Assembly: GCA_012515235.1 (NCBI GenBank)
Contig: JAAYYU010000244.1
Location: 62,001-126,000 of the forward strand
Direction: 5' to 3'
Length of the DNA: 64,000 bases
Origin: Candidatus Anammoximicrobium sp.
GTDB lineage: Bacteria > Planctomycetota > Planctomycetia > Pirellulales > Pirellulaceae
Within the stretch, counting starts at the first letter, position 1. Every line of letters begins with the position of its first letter. Of this stretch, positions 7,555-16,369 are shown piece by piece. A model generated the notes under the pieces. The model was not told where the DNA came from, made no database searches, and saw only the letters and a program-made list of their open reading frames with translations. The translations under genes were made by a program, and so were the position numbers.

Positions 7555-8952
7555 ATGCCCACGACGACTTGCTCGCGTCTTTCGCGTCGGTTCCGCTGGA
7601 TTGGCACCGGTTGCTGGTCGGCGGCCGCGCTGCTGCTGGCCTGCAGTCTGCCGGCCAGGTCCAGCCGGGCGGAGACGCTGGAGGTCGGACCGGGGAAACG
7701 GTTCGCGCGGATTGAGGAGGCCAATGCCCAGGCTCGGCCGGGCGATGCGATCATGGTCTATCCCCGTGCGGGCGGACAGCCGTACGAACGGACGGCCGTG
7801 TACGTTCGCCAGGCTCGTCTGACGTTTCGCGCTGTTCCGGCCGAAGGTTCGCGGTGGGTCAAGATCGACGGCAGCGGTTTTGAGTACAGCGGCCGAGGCA
7901 GCACGCCGCGGGCCGTCTTTCAATTCAATGCCGGCACGGATGATTGCGTGCTGGAAGGTTTTGAATTGTCCGGCGCCCACAACGGTAGCCACAACGGCGC
8001 CGGGGTGCGGATCAACCAGGCCAACAACGTGATCGTCCGTCGCTGCTCAATCCACCACAACGACATGGGCATCATGTCCAACGGGGACGGCGGTCCGGAG
8101 CGAGGCTTGAACCAGTTGATCGAATTCTGCGAGATCCACCACAACGGCGATCCGGCCGATCCGGGCTTCAATCACAACCTGTACCTGGGCGGGACCAGCG
8201 TCACGCTGCGGGCGTGCGAAGTGCATGCCAGCCTGACCGGACACAACGTCAAGAGCCGGGCCCACCACAATCGCATTGAGGACTGCTATATCCACGGTTC
8301 GGCCAACCGCGAGTTCGACCTGGTCGACGCTGCCGACACCACGCGGCCCGACAGCCACGCGGTGCTGTTGGGCAACGTGATCGTCAAGGATCCCAACTGC
8401 AGCGGCAACCGCGGCGTGATCCACTTCGGCCAGGACGGCGGCAAAGAACATGACGGCACGCTGCACCTGGCGTTCAACACGATCGTGACCCCGTTCATCT
8501 CGCCGGTGGTCGAGTTGTCGGCCTTCAAGGCGAAGGCCCAGCTGATCGGCAACCTGGTCTGGGACGCCGGCCGCCGCCAGAACGGCCAGAAGCTGATTGC
8601 GGTTCGCGCCGGGGCTGGCCTGAGCCACGCGGCGGGCGCGCACAACCGGTTTGGCGGCCTGTTCGCCGCGCTCGAGGGCACGGCGTTCGATCGGGCAACC
8701 AATGTGATCCGGCGTTTCGATTCGCCGCCCTTCGCTGCTCCCGACCGGCACGACTACCGCTTGCTGCCCGCCGCCGCTCGGCAACTTCTCGCGCCGCTCG
8801 ATGCGCGGCTGGTGTCTTTGCCCGCGACGCCGGGCGCAGCGGAAAGTGGCGGCGATCTGCCGTTGGCCTGGCAGTACCGTCATCCGGCCGGCAAGCAGCG
8901 GCGGGAAACCGGCGCGACTTTGACGCTCGGCGCTTGCGGCCTGAGGGACTGA
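7555..8952 (+). CDS. Secreted right-handed parallel beta-helix protein
   Basis: 465 residues with a hydrophobic export signal (SAAALLLACSLPARSSRAE). The body begins LEVGPGKRFARIEEANAQAR, the usual entry of pectate-lyase-like beta-helix proteins (solute at a rung-forming domain), and then repeats helix-turn strands such as DCVLEGFELSGAH, NNVIVRRCSIHHN and RLNQLIEFCEIHHN-like rungs. These folds usually bind or cleave polysaccharides, but no lyase catalytic residue can be assigned. The ATG at 7555 has CAGGAGG 7 nt upstream; an open frame extends back to 7327 through a repeat and is unlikely to be translated. It is followed 62 bp later by a secreted ADP-ribosylglycohydrolase-like gene. Confidence 0.85.
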   Translation: MPTTTCSRLSRRFRWIGTGCWSAAALLLACSLPARSSRAETLEVGPGKRFARIEEANAQARPGDAIMVYPRAGGQPYERTAVYVRQARLTFRAVPAEGSRWVKIDGSGFEYSGRGSTPRAVFQFNAGTDDCVLEGFELSGAHNGSHNGAGVRINQANNVIVRRCSIHHNDMGIMSNGDGGPERGLNQLIEFCEIHHNGDPADPGFNHNLYLGGTSVTLRACEVHASLTGHNVKSRAHHNRIEDCYIHGSANREFDLVDAADTTRPDSHAVLLGNVIVKDPNCSGNRGVIHFGQDGGKEHDGTLHLAFNTIVTPFISPVVELSAFKAKAQLIGNLVWDAGRRQNGQKLIAVRAGAGLSHAAGAHNRFGGLFAALEGTAFDRATNVIRRFDSPPFAAPDRHDYRLLPAAARQLLAPLDARLVSLPATPGAAESGGDLPLAWQYRHPAGKQRRETGATLTLGACGLRD

Positions 8953-9014
8953 GCGGGCGTTTTCCGTGAGGCCATCGTTTGGTCAGATTTCAAATTCTTT
9001 CTTTGAGGTGCGAC

Positions 9015-10274
9015 ATGCGAAATCAGATGCTTCTGTTCATGACGGCGGGCGTCCTGCTCAGCGCGGTCCCCTGGGCGGCGGCTCAGCAAGTGCGGCGACT
9101 GCCGGTCAAAGCGTATGAAGACAAGATGAAGGCCGGCTGGATCGGCCAGATGGCAGGCGTCGGCTGGGGCGGGCCGACCGAGTTCCGCTTCAAGGGCGAG
9201 ATCCTGCCGCTGGACAGGATGCCGAAGTGGGAGCCGAAGCTGATCAACCAGTTCCATCAGGACGACATCTACGTCGAGATGACGTTCTTGCAGACGCTGG
9301 ACCAATATGGATTGGACTGCTCGATCCGCCAGGCGGGCATCGACTTTGCCAACAGCGGTTATCCGCTCTGGCATGCCAACAAGGCTGGCCGCGACAACCT
9401 GCGCAGCGGCATCGCGCCGCCGGACAGCGGCCATCCGCAGTTCAACAAGCACGCGGACGACATCGACTACCAGATCGAAGCCGACTACAGCGGCCTGATC
9501 GCGCCGGGGATGCCCCAGCTGGTGATCGAACTGGGCGAGAAATTCGGCCGGTTGATGAACTACGGCGACGGGGTGTACGCAGGCCAGTTCATCGGCGGCT
9601 TGTACGCCGAGGCGTTTTTTACGGACGACGTCGGCCAGATCGTGGCGGCCGCCCTGAAGTGCATTCCGGACGAATGCCAGTACGCCGAAATGGTCCGGGA
9701 CGTGGTGCGCTGGGCCCAGGAGAACCCCGCCCGCTGGGAGAAGACCTGGCAACTGATCGAAGACAAGTACCACAAGTCCAGTACGCACACGCACGGCTTG
9801 TGCAGCGGTCCCGGCGGCGTCGGCCAGTTCAGCATCGACGTCAAGCTGAACGGGGCGTACGTCCTGATGGGCCTGTTGTACGGCCAGGGGGATCTCGACC
9901 AGACGATCGTCATTTCCACGCGTTGCGGGCAGGACAGCGACTGCAACCCGGCGAATTCGGGCGGCGTGCTGTTCACCACCGTCGGCTTCTCGAAGCTGCC
10001 GGAGCGATTCACGTCGGCGCTGGATCCGAAAGGCAAGTTCAGCCACACGCCGTACGACTTTCCGACGCTGGTGTCAGTGTCCAAGAAGCTCGTTCGCCAG
10101 GCTTTGGAGCGGTCCGGCGGCAAGGTGGAAAGGGACGCCAGCGGCGCGGAGGTGTTCGTGATTCCCGTCGTGGAACCGAAGCCCAGCCAGTTCCAGCCCG
10201 TGTACCGCCCCGGCCCGGTGGCCGGCAGCAAGTTCACCGCCGAGGAACTGGCCCGGATCACGGCGAAGAAGTAG
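9015..10274 (+). CDS. Secreted ADP-ribosylglycohydrolase-family protein
   Basis: 419 residues; signal peptide MRNQMLLFMTAGVLLSAVPW ending near AAAQQ. The mature part opens with YEDKMKAGWIGQMAGVGWGG, the DraG/ADP-ribosylglycohydrolase entry motif. Metal-binding acidic motifs are HQDDIYVEMTF (the DDT position), ADDIDYQIE and, near the C-terminus, CGQDSDCNPANSGGVL (the GxDxD motif for the second metal). The classical family removes ADP-ribose inside the cell, so an exported member suggests another N- or O-glycosidic substrate. The start at 9015 follows a TTTGAGGTG stretch. It sits alone after the beta-helix gene and may share its transcript. Confidence 0.85.
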   Translation: MRNQMLLFMTAGVLLSAVPWAAAQQVRRLPVKAYEDKMKAGWIGQMAGVGWGGPTEFRFKGEILPLDRMPKWEPKLINQFHQDDIYVEMTFLQTLDQYGLDCSIRQAGIDFANSGYPLWHANKAGRDNLRSGIAPPDSGHPQFNKHADDIDYQIEADYSGLIAPGMPQLVIELGEKFGRLMNYGDGVYAGQFIGGLYAEAFFTDDVGQIVAAALKCIPDECQYAEMVRDVVRWAQENPARWEKTWQLIEDKYHKSSTHTHGLCSGPGGVGQFSIDVKLNGAYVLMGLLYGQGDLDQTIVISTRCGQDSDCNPANSGGVLFTTVGFSKLPERFTSALDPKGKFSHTPYDFPTLVSVSKKLVRQALERSGGKVERDASGAEVFVIPVVEPKPSQFQPVYRPGPVAGSKFTAEELARITAKK

Positions 10275-10349
10275 GCGAAGCGGTTCGCGTGGGCCGCGAT
10301 CGGCAGGCTGGGCGGAGGAGGAGGCCCAGATCGCGTCACAGAAACAGGG

Positions 10350-10445
10350 CGACGGCCAACCGTGGGTGTGAGTCCGCCGGTTTCGTTGGAGCAGGCGGAC
10401 CGCGGCGGAAAGGCGGGTGGCCTGACGCCCGCCGTTCGCCGGGCG
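10350..10445. repeat. Degenerate GCGAGCGGCGGGCGTGAGCC-type palindrome (family A, copy 1)
   Basis: The stretch GGTGTGAGTCCGCCGG and, about 50 bp later, CCTGACGCCCGCCGTTCGCC match the two inner arms of the palindrome that is abundant between 35 and 50 kb. The copy is diverged and lacks a clean outer arm. It lies in the 277-bp spacer upstream of etfB. Confidence 0.6.
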
Positions 10446-10551
10446 GGGGGCCGATCGGCGAAGAACCGGGGGCGGTCCCGCCCTTCGCTTCCGGAGGCTG
10501 ATTTGTTATCATGATCCGGCGTTTCTCGCCAAGGCCGAGGCCCCGCCGATC

Positions 10552-11301
10552 GTGAAAATCCTGGTTCCCGCAAAACGAGTCCCCGATCCGAATCAGAGGG
10601 TCGTGGTGCGCGCCGACGGGCAAGGGATCGACGACGAGGATTTGGCCTACGTCCTCAATCCGTTCGACGAGGTGGCGCTGGAAGAAGCCCTCCTGATCCG
10701 GGAGCGATCGGCCGAACGGGTGGAGGTCGTCGCGGCCGGAATCGGGCCGGAGGATTGCGAACAGCAGCTCCGCGTGACGCTGGCGATGGGAGCCGACCGG
10801 GCGATCATGGTTCCGTGCGACGAGCCGCTGGATTCGTGGAACGTGGCGCGCATCCTGCAGCAGCTGGTGCTCCGCGAATTGCCGCAACTGGTCCTGATGG
10901 GCAAGCAGGCGATCGACGACGACGCGAATCAGGCGGGGCAGTTTCTGGCCGCGCTGCTGTCGTGGCCGCAGGCCACGTTCGCTTCGCGGATCGAGTTTAC
11001 GGACGGGGCGGTGCAGGTCGCTCGGGAGACGGATGCGGGCATCGAGACCGTGCGTGTTCGGCTGCCCGCGGTGGTGACCGCGGACCTGCGTTTGAACCAG
11101 CCCCGCTATGCCGCGTTGACCGCCCTTCTGCGGGCCCGGAAGGCGCCTCTGGAGCGTCTGTCGGCGGCGGCGCTGGGGGTGGCGATCGAGCCTCGCGTGC
11201 GCGTCTTGCGCCTGGACGGGGCGTCGGATTCGCGGGACTGTCGGCGCGTGGCGTCGGTCGACGAACTGATCGCTCGCTTGCGCGAAGCCAAAGTTGTCTG
11301 A
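10552..11301 (+). CDS. etfB: Electron transfer flavoprotein beta subunit
   Basis: 249 residues with a GTG start at 10552. The protein begins KILVPAKRVPDPNQ and has the subunit-beta features NPFDEVALEEALLIRE, LAMGADRAIMV and LVLMGKQAIDDDANQAGQFL, followed by a C-terminal PAVVTADLRLNQPRYA segment that forms part of the shared flavin/AMP site. With EtfA it accepts electrons from acyl-CoA dehydrogenases or related flavoenzymes and passes them to the quinone pool. etfA follows 14 bp downstream, then a 3-hydroxyacyl-CoA dehydrogenase. No acyl-CoA dehydrogenase gene is nearby. Confidence 0.95.
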   Translation: MKILVPAKRVPDPNQRVVVRADGQGIDDEDLAYVLNPFDEVALEEALLIRERSAERVEVVAAGIGPEDCEQQLRVTLAMGADRAIMVPCDEPLDSWNVARILQQLVLRELPQLVLMGKQAIDDDANQAGQFLAALLSWPQATFASRIEFTDGAVQVARETDAGIETVRVRLPAVVTADLRLNQPRYAALTALLRARKAPLERLSAAALGVAIEPRVRVLRLDGASDSRDCRRVASVDELIARLREAKVV

Positions 11302-11315
11302 TACGGAGTACGAAG

Positions 11316-12281
11316 GTGCGGATTCTGGTTGTCGCCGAGCACGATCATCGAGCGGTTTGCGTCGCGAGTCGGTCTGCGCTGACGTTTGCCCGGCAGTGCG
11401 CGGCGGCGAGCGGTGGCAGCGTAGAATGGCTGCTGCTGGGCCACTCGCTCGATCTTCCGGCCGCGGATGCCGCCTGCTATGCCCCGGTGCTCGCCGCCGA
11501 CCGTCCCGCCTTGGCCGATCCGTTGGCCGAACGGTACGCACCCGTCCTGGCGGCGGCCGTCGCCAAGCGCCGGGCGGATCTGTTGGTTGCGGCCAGTGGC
11601 ACGTTTGCCAGAGACAGCGTGACCCGTGCGGCGGGCTTGTTGGGGGGCGCGATGGCCGGCGACGTCGTGGGTCATGAGTTTCACGGCGGCCGTCTGAGGC
11701 TGCAGCGGCCCATGTATGCGGGCGCCGTGCTGGCCACGATCGAGCTGTGCGCCGCGCCCCAGATCATCACCGTCCGGCCCGGGTCGTATCCTCCGGCGGA
11801 ACGAGCGGAGACCTGTGCCGACGTCGTGCCGCTGGACGTGCCCGAAACGGAGGGCCCCGCGCTGTCGGAGTACCTTGGGGTGGCCAGCCAGCGGGCGGGC
11901 CGTCCGGACGTGAGCGAAGCCCGCGTTGTCGTGTCCGGGGGGCGCGCGATTCGGAGCCGGGAGGACTTCGAGCGTCTGGTGGGCGGCCTGGCGGACGCCT
12001 GCGGCGGCGCGGCCGGCAGCACTCGCCCGCTGGTCGATGCGGGCATCGCGGCCAATGAATTCCAGGTGGGACAGACCGGCAAGATCGTCGCCCCGGACCT
12101 GTACCTCGCCCTGGGTGTTTCCGGCTCGGTGCAGCACCTGGCCGGCGTGAAGAACTCCAAACTTATTGCGGCCATCAATCGCGATCCGGAGGCGCCGATT
12201 TTTTCCGCGGCGGACTACGGCCTGGTGGCCGATCTTTATGAAGCGGTGCCGGAACTGATTGTGAAACTGCGCAGCGTGTGA
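11316..12281 (+). CDS. etfA: Electron transfer flavoprotein alpha subunit
   Basis: 321 residues; the GTG at 11316 has GGAG about 8 nt upstream. The N-terminal half (RILVVAEHD, then RADLLVAASGTFARD) is the subunit-interaction domain. The C-terminal FAD domain carries RVVVSGGRAIRSREDFERLV, VDAGIAANEFQVGQTGKIV and LYLALGVSGSVQHLAGVKNS, the classic EtfA signature, ending with DYGLVADLYEAVPEL. It completes the EtfAB heterodimer with the gene just upstream and probably shares its transcript with the following dehydrogenase gene, 21 bp downstream. Confidence 0.95.
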   Translation: MRILVVAEHDHRAVCVASRSALTFARQCAAASGGSVEWLLLGHSLDLPAADAACYAPVLAADRPALADPLAERYAPVLAAAVAKRRADLLVAASGTFARDSVTRAAGLLGGAMAGDVVGHEFHGGRLRLQRPMYAGAVLATIELCAAPQIITVRPGSYPPAERAETCADVVPLDVPETEGPALSEYLGVASQRAGRPDVSEARVVVSGGRAIRSREDFERLVGGLADACGGAAGSTRPLVDAGIAANEFQVGQTGKIVAPDLYLALGVSGSVQHLAGVKNSKLIAAINRDPEAPIFSAADYGLVADLYEAVPELIVKLRSV

Positions 12282-12302
12282 CCGGCCAGCCAGGAATTCG
12301 AG

Positions 12303-13622
12303 ATGTCCATCAAGCCAGGTTTCCTGTCGACTCAACAGCCTTCCCTGCCCCACGTCGCGGACCAGCACGTCCGGCGATTGATGGAAGTGGAGCAGCGGAT
12401 GGCGGAGTCGCAGTACGGAGCGGACGCCTGCCGCCGGCCGAGGTCGGTCGGGATCGTGGGCGCCGGCGTGATGGGCGCGTCGATCGCCGCGGCCGTGGCG
12501 GGCCGGCAGATTCCCGTGGTGATGGTCGACGAAAACGCTCAGGCCCTGGCCACCGTGCGGCAGCGGATTTCGTCCTGGTTGCAGGCCCGGCCGGCGGCGA
12601 ACGAGGCGGCGCGCGTGGACCTGGACCGCCTGGTCAGGTTCGGCGGCTTGGACGAGGCGGCGCAGTGCGACGTCGTCGTCGAGTCCGTGGCCGAGAAGAT
12701 CGCGGTCAAGCAGCAGGTGCTGACGGACCTGGAACCTCGATTGGCCGCCGGAGCCATCCTGGCTTCGAACACTTCGACCATCCCCTTCGCTCGCCTCTCG
12801 TCACCGCTCCGCGATCCAGGCCGGTTGTGCGGCTGTCATTTCTTCTTGCCCATCGGTCAAGCCCCCATGTTGGAGATCATCCGCGGCGAGAAGACGCACC
12901 TGCAGACCGTCGCTGCCGCCGTCGGCTTTGCGCGCGCCATCGGCCATTTGCCCTTGGTCGTGGCGGATGTTCCCGGTTTCGTCGTCAACCGCTTGCTGGT
13001 CCCCTATCTGTCCGCGGCCATGCAGTTGCTGGTGGAAGGCGTGACGGTCGAAGCGGTCGAAAGCGCCGCGGAGCGGTTCGGGATGCTGTGCGGTCCCCTG
13101 CGGCTGATGGACGGAATCGGCTTGGACACGGCGCTGCAATGCGGCTGGGCCATTTCCGAGGATTCGTCGGACCTGGTGGCGGCCTCGCCGCTGTTGGTCG
13201 CCATGGTCAAGGCCCGGCAATTGGGATGCAAGGCACGGGCGGGATTCTTTCTGTATGAAGCGGACGAGCCAACGCCGCAAGGCCTGAATCCCGCGCTGCA
13301 GGCAGCGCTCGCCCGCTGTCCGCAGACGCCGCGCCCCCACACGGCCGAGACCGTCATTTGGCGACTGCTGGCGCCGATGCTCTTGGAGGCCACGCGCATG
13401 TTGCAGCGGGGCGACGTGCGGGATGCCGGCCAGATCGATCTGGCCGTCGTCCTCGGCTTCGGTTTTCCCGCGTCGCGCGGTGGCCTGCTGTACTGGGCGG
13501 ATACCGTCGGCGCGGCCCGGATCGTCGAGTGGTTCGACACGCTGGACTATCTGGGCGACCGCGCGGAGCCGACGCCGCTGCTGCGGAAAATGTCGCAGTG
13601 CGGCAGGATGTTCTATGCTTGA
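12303..13622 (+). CDS. 3-hydroxyacyl-CoA dehydrogenase, NAD-binding
   Basis: 439 residues. After a 45-residue N-terminal extension comes the Rossmann motif VGIVGAGVMGASIAAAVAG, then SNTSTIPFARL and the catalytic-His segment CHFFLPIGQAPMLEII, in which the family's usual Asn after HFF is Leu. The first C-terminal helical domain has GFVVNRLLVPYLSAAMQLL, keeping the catalytic Asn, and a second one follows (IDLAVVLGFGFPASRGGLLY). This is the dehydrogenase half of FadB/FadJ without a hydratase domain, oxidising 3-hydroxyacyl-CoA to 3-ketoacyl-CoA with NAD. Position after etfBA supports a role in fatty acid or amino acid oxidation. Its end overlaps the convergent CPBP protease gene by 10 bp. Confidence 0.9.
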   Translation: MSIKPGFLSTQQPSLPHVADQHVRRLMEVEQRMAESQYGADACRRPRSVGIVGAGVMGASIAAAVAGRQIPVVMVDENAQALATVRQRISSWLQARPAANEAARVDLDRLVRFGGLDEAAQCDVVVESVAEKIAVKQQVLTDLEPRLAAGAILASNTSTIPFARLSSPLRDPGRLCGCHFFLPIGQAPMLEIIRGEKTHLQTVAAAVGFARAIGHLPLVVADVPGFVVNRLLVPYLSAAMQLLVEGVTVEAVESAAERFGMLCGPLRLMDGIGLDTALQCGWAISEDSSDLVAASPLLVAMVKARQLGCKARAGFFLYEADEPTPQGLNPALQAALARCPQTPRPHTAETVIWRLLAPMLLEATRMLQRGDVRDAGQIDLAVVLGFGFPASRGGLLYWADTVGAARIVEWFDTLDYLGDRAEPTPLLRKMSQCGRMFYA

Positions 13623-14623
13623 AGCCCTGTCGTGGCACGGCCTACTGGTTGGCCGTGCCGCCCGCGCGAGTGCGGCGGGGCGAGAACCAGAATGCCCAGC
13701 CCCAGCAGGAACGCCGGGCCGCCGACCGCCAGCACCGTCGCGGAGAAAGGGTCCCACGTCAGCTCCAGCGTGGCGTGGTCTTGAACCGCCGCCCCTGCGA
13801 CGGCAACGGCGTTGTTGACCGCGTGGCAGAGCATGGCCGGCCAGATCGAGCCGGCCCGCCAGGCGACGGCACCCAGCCAAAACCCCAGCGGGATCACGCC
13901 CAGGACGTGAACCGGATCGAGATGCGCCACCGAGAAGATCAACGCACTGGTTCCGACCGCCAAGAGCGGCGGCCAGCGACGCAGCAACCGGCTTTGCAGA
14001 TACCCTCGGAACAACAGCTCTTCCACGATGCCCGGCACCACCGCGACGATCACGATCAGGCCCACGGGGAAGTCCCGGACGTGGACCCGCATCATGTCTT
14101 CCACCAGCTTCAACTGATCGCTCATGTCGTCGACGAACAGCGACAGCAGATGGGACGAGAGGACGCCGACGAGCGGCGTGCCGAGCATCAGCGCGAGCCA
14201 ACTCCAGAGCGACAGCCCCCCGCGCCGCAAACCAAGCCGGTCCCACAGTCCCTGGGGGGACAGGCAGGCGGCGCCCACGGCGCCGACGAGGAACACCAAC
14301 TGGCCGGGCAGGACCATGACCATCAGCCCCAGCCGCGTCTGCGCAAAGGACTCCAGCCAATTCGTCATCGAGGGATCATCCTGGAGCCCGCGAGGTCCCA
14401 TCGCGAGGAACATGCCCGCTGCCAAGACCGCGCCGCCGACGACCGCGGCGACGGGGATCGACAGCGTGCCCACCAGCAGCGCGGTCCAGACGCGCGGCAA
14501 GTCCACCGTCGGCGGGACGAGTTCCGCCATGACGATTTCGTCCGCCGCCGGCGGACCCGGCGCGGCGAAGGGGCCGGGCAGGAAGTCGAAATCAGGCGGC
14601 GGCAAGTCGTCAGCGTGAGTCAT
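13613..14623 (-). CDS. CPBP-family intramembrane metalloprotease (CAAX-protease-like)
   Basis: 336 residues from the ATG at 14623. The N-terminal 45 residues are Pro/Ala-rich and probably cytoplasmic. At least six hydrophobic spans follow. The zinc-binding motifs of the CPBP/Rce1 family are present: EELLFRGYLQ, FSVAHLDPVHVLGVI and CHAVNNAVA. Members are thought to cleave in or near the membrane; some process CAAX or pheromone-like substrates, but the target here cannot be predicted. It is convergent with and overlaps the 3-hydroxyacyl-CoA dehydrogenase gene, and lies downstream of rsmE on the same strand with a 60-bp gap, so the two may form an operon. Confidence 0.9.
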   Translation of the reverse strand: MTHADDLPPPDFDFLPGPFAAPGPPAADEIVMAELVPPTVDLPRVWTALLVGTLSIPVAAVVGGAVLAAGMFLAMGPRGLQDDPSMTNWLESFAQTRLGLMVMVLPGQLVFLVGAVGAACLSPQGLWDRLGLRRGGLSLWSWLALMLGTPLVGVLSSHLLSLFVDDMSDQLKLVEDMMRVHVRDFPVGLIVIVAVVPGIVEELLFRGYLQSRLLRRWPPLLAVGTSALIFSVAHLDPVHVLGVIPLGFWLGAVAWRAGSIWPAMLCHAVNNAVAVAGAAVQDHATLELTWDPFSATVLAVGGPAFLLGLGILVLAPPHSRGRHGQPVGRATTGLQA

Positions 14624-14683
14624 GAGCTTGATTGTGACGGTTCCCAGGCCGCTCGCCAAGCCTTCGCGGAAAAACGGCGAAGA

Positions 14684-15409
14684 TTACGGCCCTGGCCGGA
14701 TCGCATCGCAGAGCGAGAACCAGGCTGCCAAAGCCACCGCCGCCGTCTCGACCCGCAGGATGCGCGGTCCCAGGCTGACCCGCCGCCAGCCGTCGGCGGC
14801 GGCCAATTCTTCCTCCGTAAAGCCGCCTTCGGGCCCCACCGCACACCAGACGTCGGCGGCCGGGCCGGCCCACGCCAGTCCGGCGACCGGCACGGCGGTG
14901 GAATCCGGATGCGCCAGCAGCCGCAACGCGGCCAGGTTGGCACCACGCGCAAACTCGCCAAAGGTCTGCGGGCTGCCGATCTGCAGCAGCCGGTTCCGGC
15001 CGCACTGCTTTGCCGCCTCGATCGCATACCGCCGCAGACGCCCCAGGGCCGCTTCGTTGGGTTCGGCGACGCCTCGCTCGGTGACCAGCGGAACCAACTG
15101 CGCCACGCCCAACTCGACCGCTTTTTCGACCAGCCAGCGTTGCCGGTCGCCCTTGGGCAGCGCGACGCCCAGCGTGATCTGGGTCTTCAATTCGCGGCTG
15201 ACCTCCTGGCGGGCTAGCACCGCCAACGCGACGCTGGACCGGCCCACGGCCGTGATTCTGGCGGGAAACTCCGCGCCGTCGCCGTCAAACAGCGTCACGA
15301 GGTCCCCCACCTTGCCGCGGAGCACCTTGACGACGTGTTCGGCTTCCGCGCCGCTCAGCAGCGCGCTGTCCCCGGTGACGGGTTCGGCGACAAAGAATCT
15401 CTTGCTCAT
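14684..15409 (-). CDS. rsmE: 16S rRNA (uracil-1498-N3)-methyltransferase
   Basis: 241 residues, normal for RsmE. It uses S-adenosylmethionine to methylate N3 of U1498 in 16S rRNA on the assembled 30S subunit. Features are an N-terminal PUA-like domain (KRFFVAEP, AEHVVKVLRGKVGD), then the SPOUT knot domain with QRWLVEKAVELGVAQLVPL, the SAM loop GPEGGFTEEELAAA and the final SLGPRILRVETAAVALA. The ATG at 15409 is the only reasonable start. The divergent ATPase gene begins 107 bp away. Confidence 0.95.
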   Translation of the reverse strand: MSKRFFVAEPVTGDSALLSGAEAEHVVKVLRGKVGDLVTLFDGDGAEFPARITAVGRSSVALAVLARQEVSRELKTQITLGVALPKGDRQRWLVEKAVELGVAQLVPLVTERGVAEPNEAALGRLRRYAIEAAKQCGRNRLLQIGSPQTFGEFARGANLAALRLLAHPDSTAVPVAGLAWAGPAADVWCAVGPEGGFTEEELAAADGWRRVSLGPRILRVETAAVALAAWFSLCDAIRPGP

Positions 15410-15515
15410 CGTGGCAACTCGCGAGTTTTTCCTGGAAGTCTCGTAGCGATTCTACCGATTAGCTAAGCGATGCGGAACCGCTGCCTTGCAACTCCTGGCC
15501 CCAGGATGACCGATC

Positions 15516-16349
15516 ATGCGTCGCACTCCAGACAGCCTGTGCTTGTCTCCCTTTCGCAACGCGGGCGAAGGCCCCTTTTTCTTTGCCGCCGCGACCCATC
15601 GGGAGGCGTTGGCCCGGCTGCAGTTCCTGGTCCGGCAGGGCCGTTCCCTGGGGATTCTGACAGGCGTCGACGGGACGGGCAAGACGCTGGTGCTAGCGAA
15701 GTTCCTGGACGAAGCCCGTCGCTCCGGACAGCCGGCTTGCCGCCTCAATCTGCTGGGGCTGGAGCCCCGTGACTTCCTTTGGGAGCTGGCGGCGGGGCTG
15801 CGCGCCAGCCCCGGTACCGGCGACGGAGTGTTCGCGCTGTGGCGCCGGATCAGCGACCGGCTGTGCGAGAATCGGTTGCTGAATCTGAACACGGCGATCC
15901 TGCTGGACGACGCCGATGAAGCGGCCCATGAGGTTGTCATCTTCGTGCTCCGGCTGCTCAAGTCGCACCCCGTCGGGATGACGCTGGCGCTGGCCGCCGA
16001 CCCGGCCCGGCTGACGCGGTTGGGCGGCGATCTGCTGCAGCTTTCCCAGTTGCGGATCCATTTGGAGCCGTGGGAGGCCGACGACGTGCGGCAGTACTTG
16101 CGGACCAGCCTGACGCGGGCCGGCGCCGACCCGGATCTGTTCGACGACGATGCCGTTGCGCGGATTCTGGAGTTGTCCGGCGGCCTGCCGCGCTGGGTCG
16201 CCCACCTGGCCGAACTGACCTGGCTGGCCGCGGCGGGCCGCGGCGCGGATCGCATCGACGCCGAAACGGTCGGCTCCGCGTATCAGGAGCTGAGCGCCTC
16301 CTATCACGCCGCACCGGCCGCCTACGCGCCGGCCTTCGCCGGCAACTGA
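15516..16349 (+). CDS. ExeA/GspA-like AAA ATPase
   Basis: 277 residues, no signal peptide or membrane span. Walker A is GVDGTGKT (about residue 50) and the Walker B position reads TAILLDDADE (about 130). The C-terminal lid domain contains LSGGLPRWVAHLAELTWLAA. The order and spacing match the ATPase domain of ExeA/GspA, which works in secretion and pilus assembly, and related TniB-like ATPases. No peptidoglycan-binding domain or second membrane protein is attached, and no secretion gene is adjacent, so the partner is unknown. Planctomycetes carry many orphan copies of this type. Confidence 0.8.
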   Translation: MRRTPDSLCLSPFRNAGEGPFFFAAATHREALARLQFLVRQGRSLGILTGVDGTGKTLVLAKFLDEARRSGQPACRLNLLGLEPRDFLWELAAGLRASPGTGDGVFALWRRISDRLCENRLLNLNTAILLDDADEAAHEVVIFVLRLLKSHPVGMTLALAADPARLTRLGGDLLQLSQLRIHLEPWEADDVRQYLRTSLTRAGADPDLFDDDAVARILELSGGLPRWVAHLAELTWLAAAGRGADRIDAETVGSAYQELSASYHAAPAAYAPAFAGN

Positions 16350-16369
16350 CGCCGTGCCGGAGGAAACCG

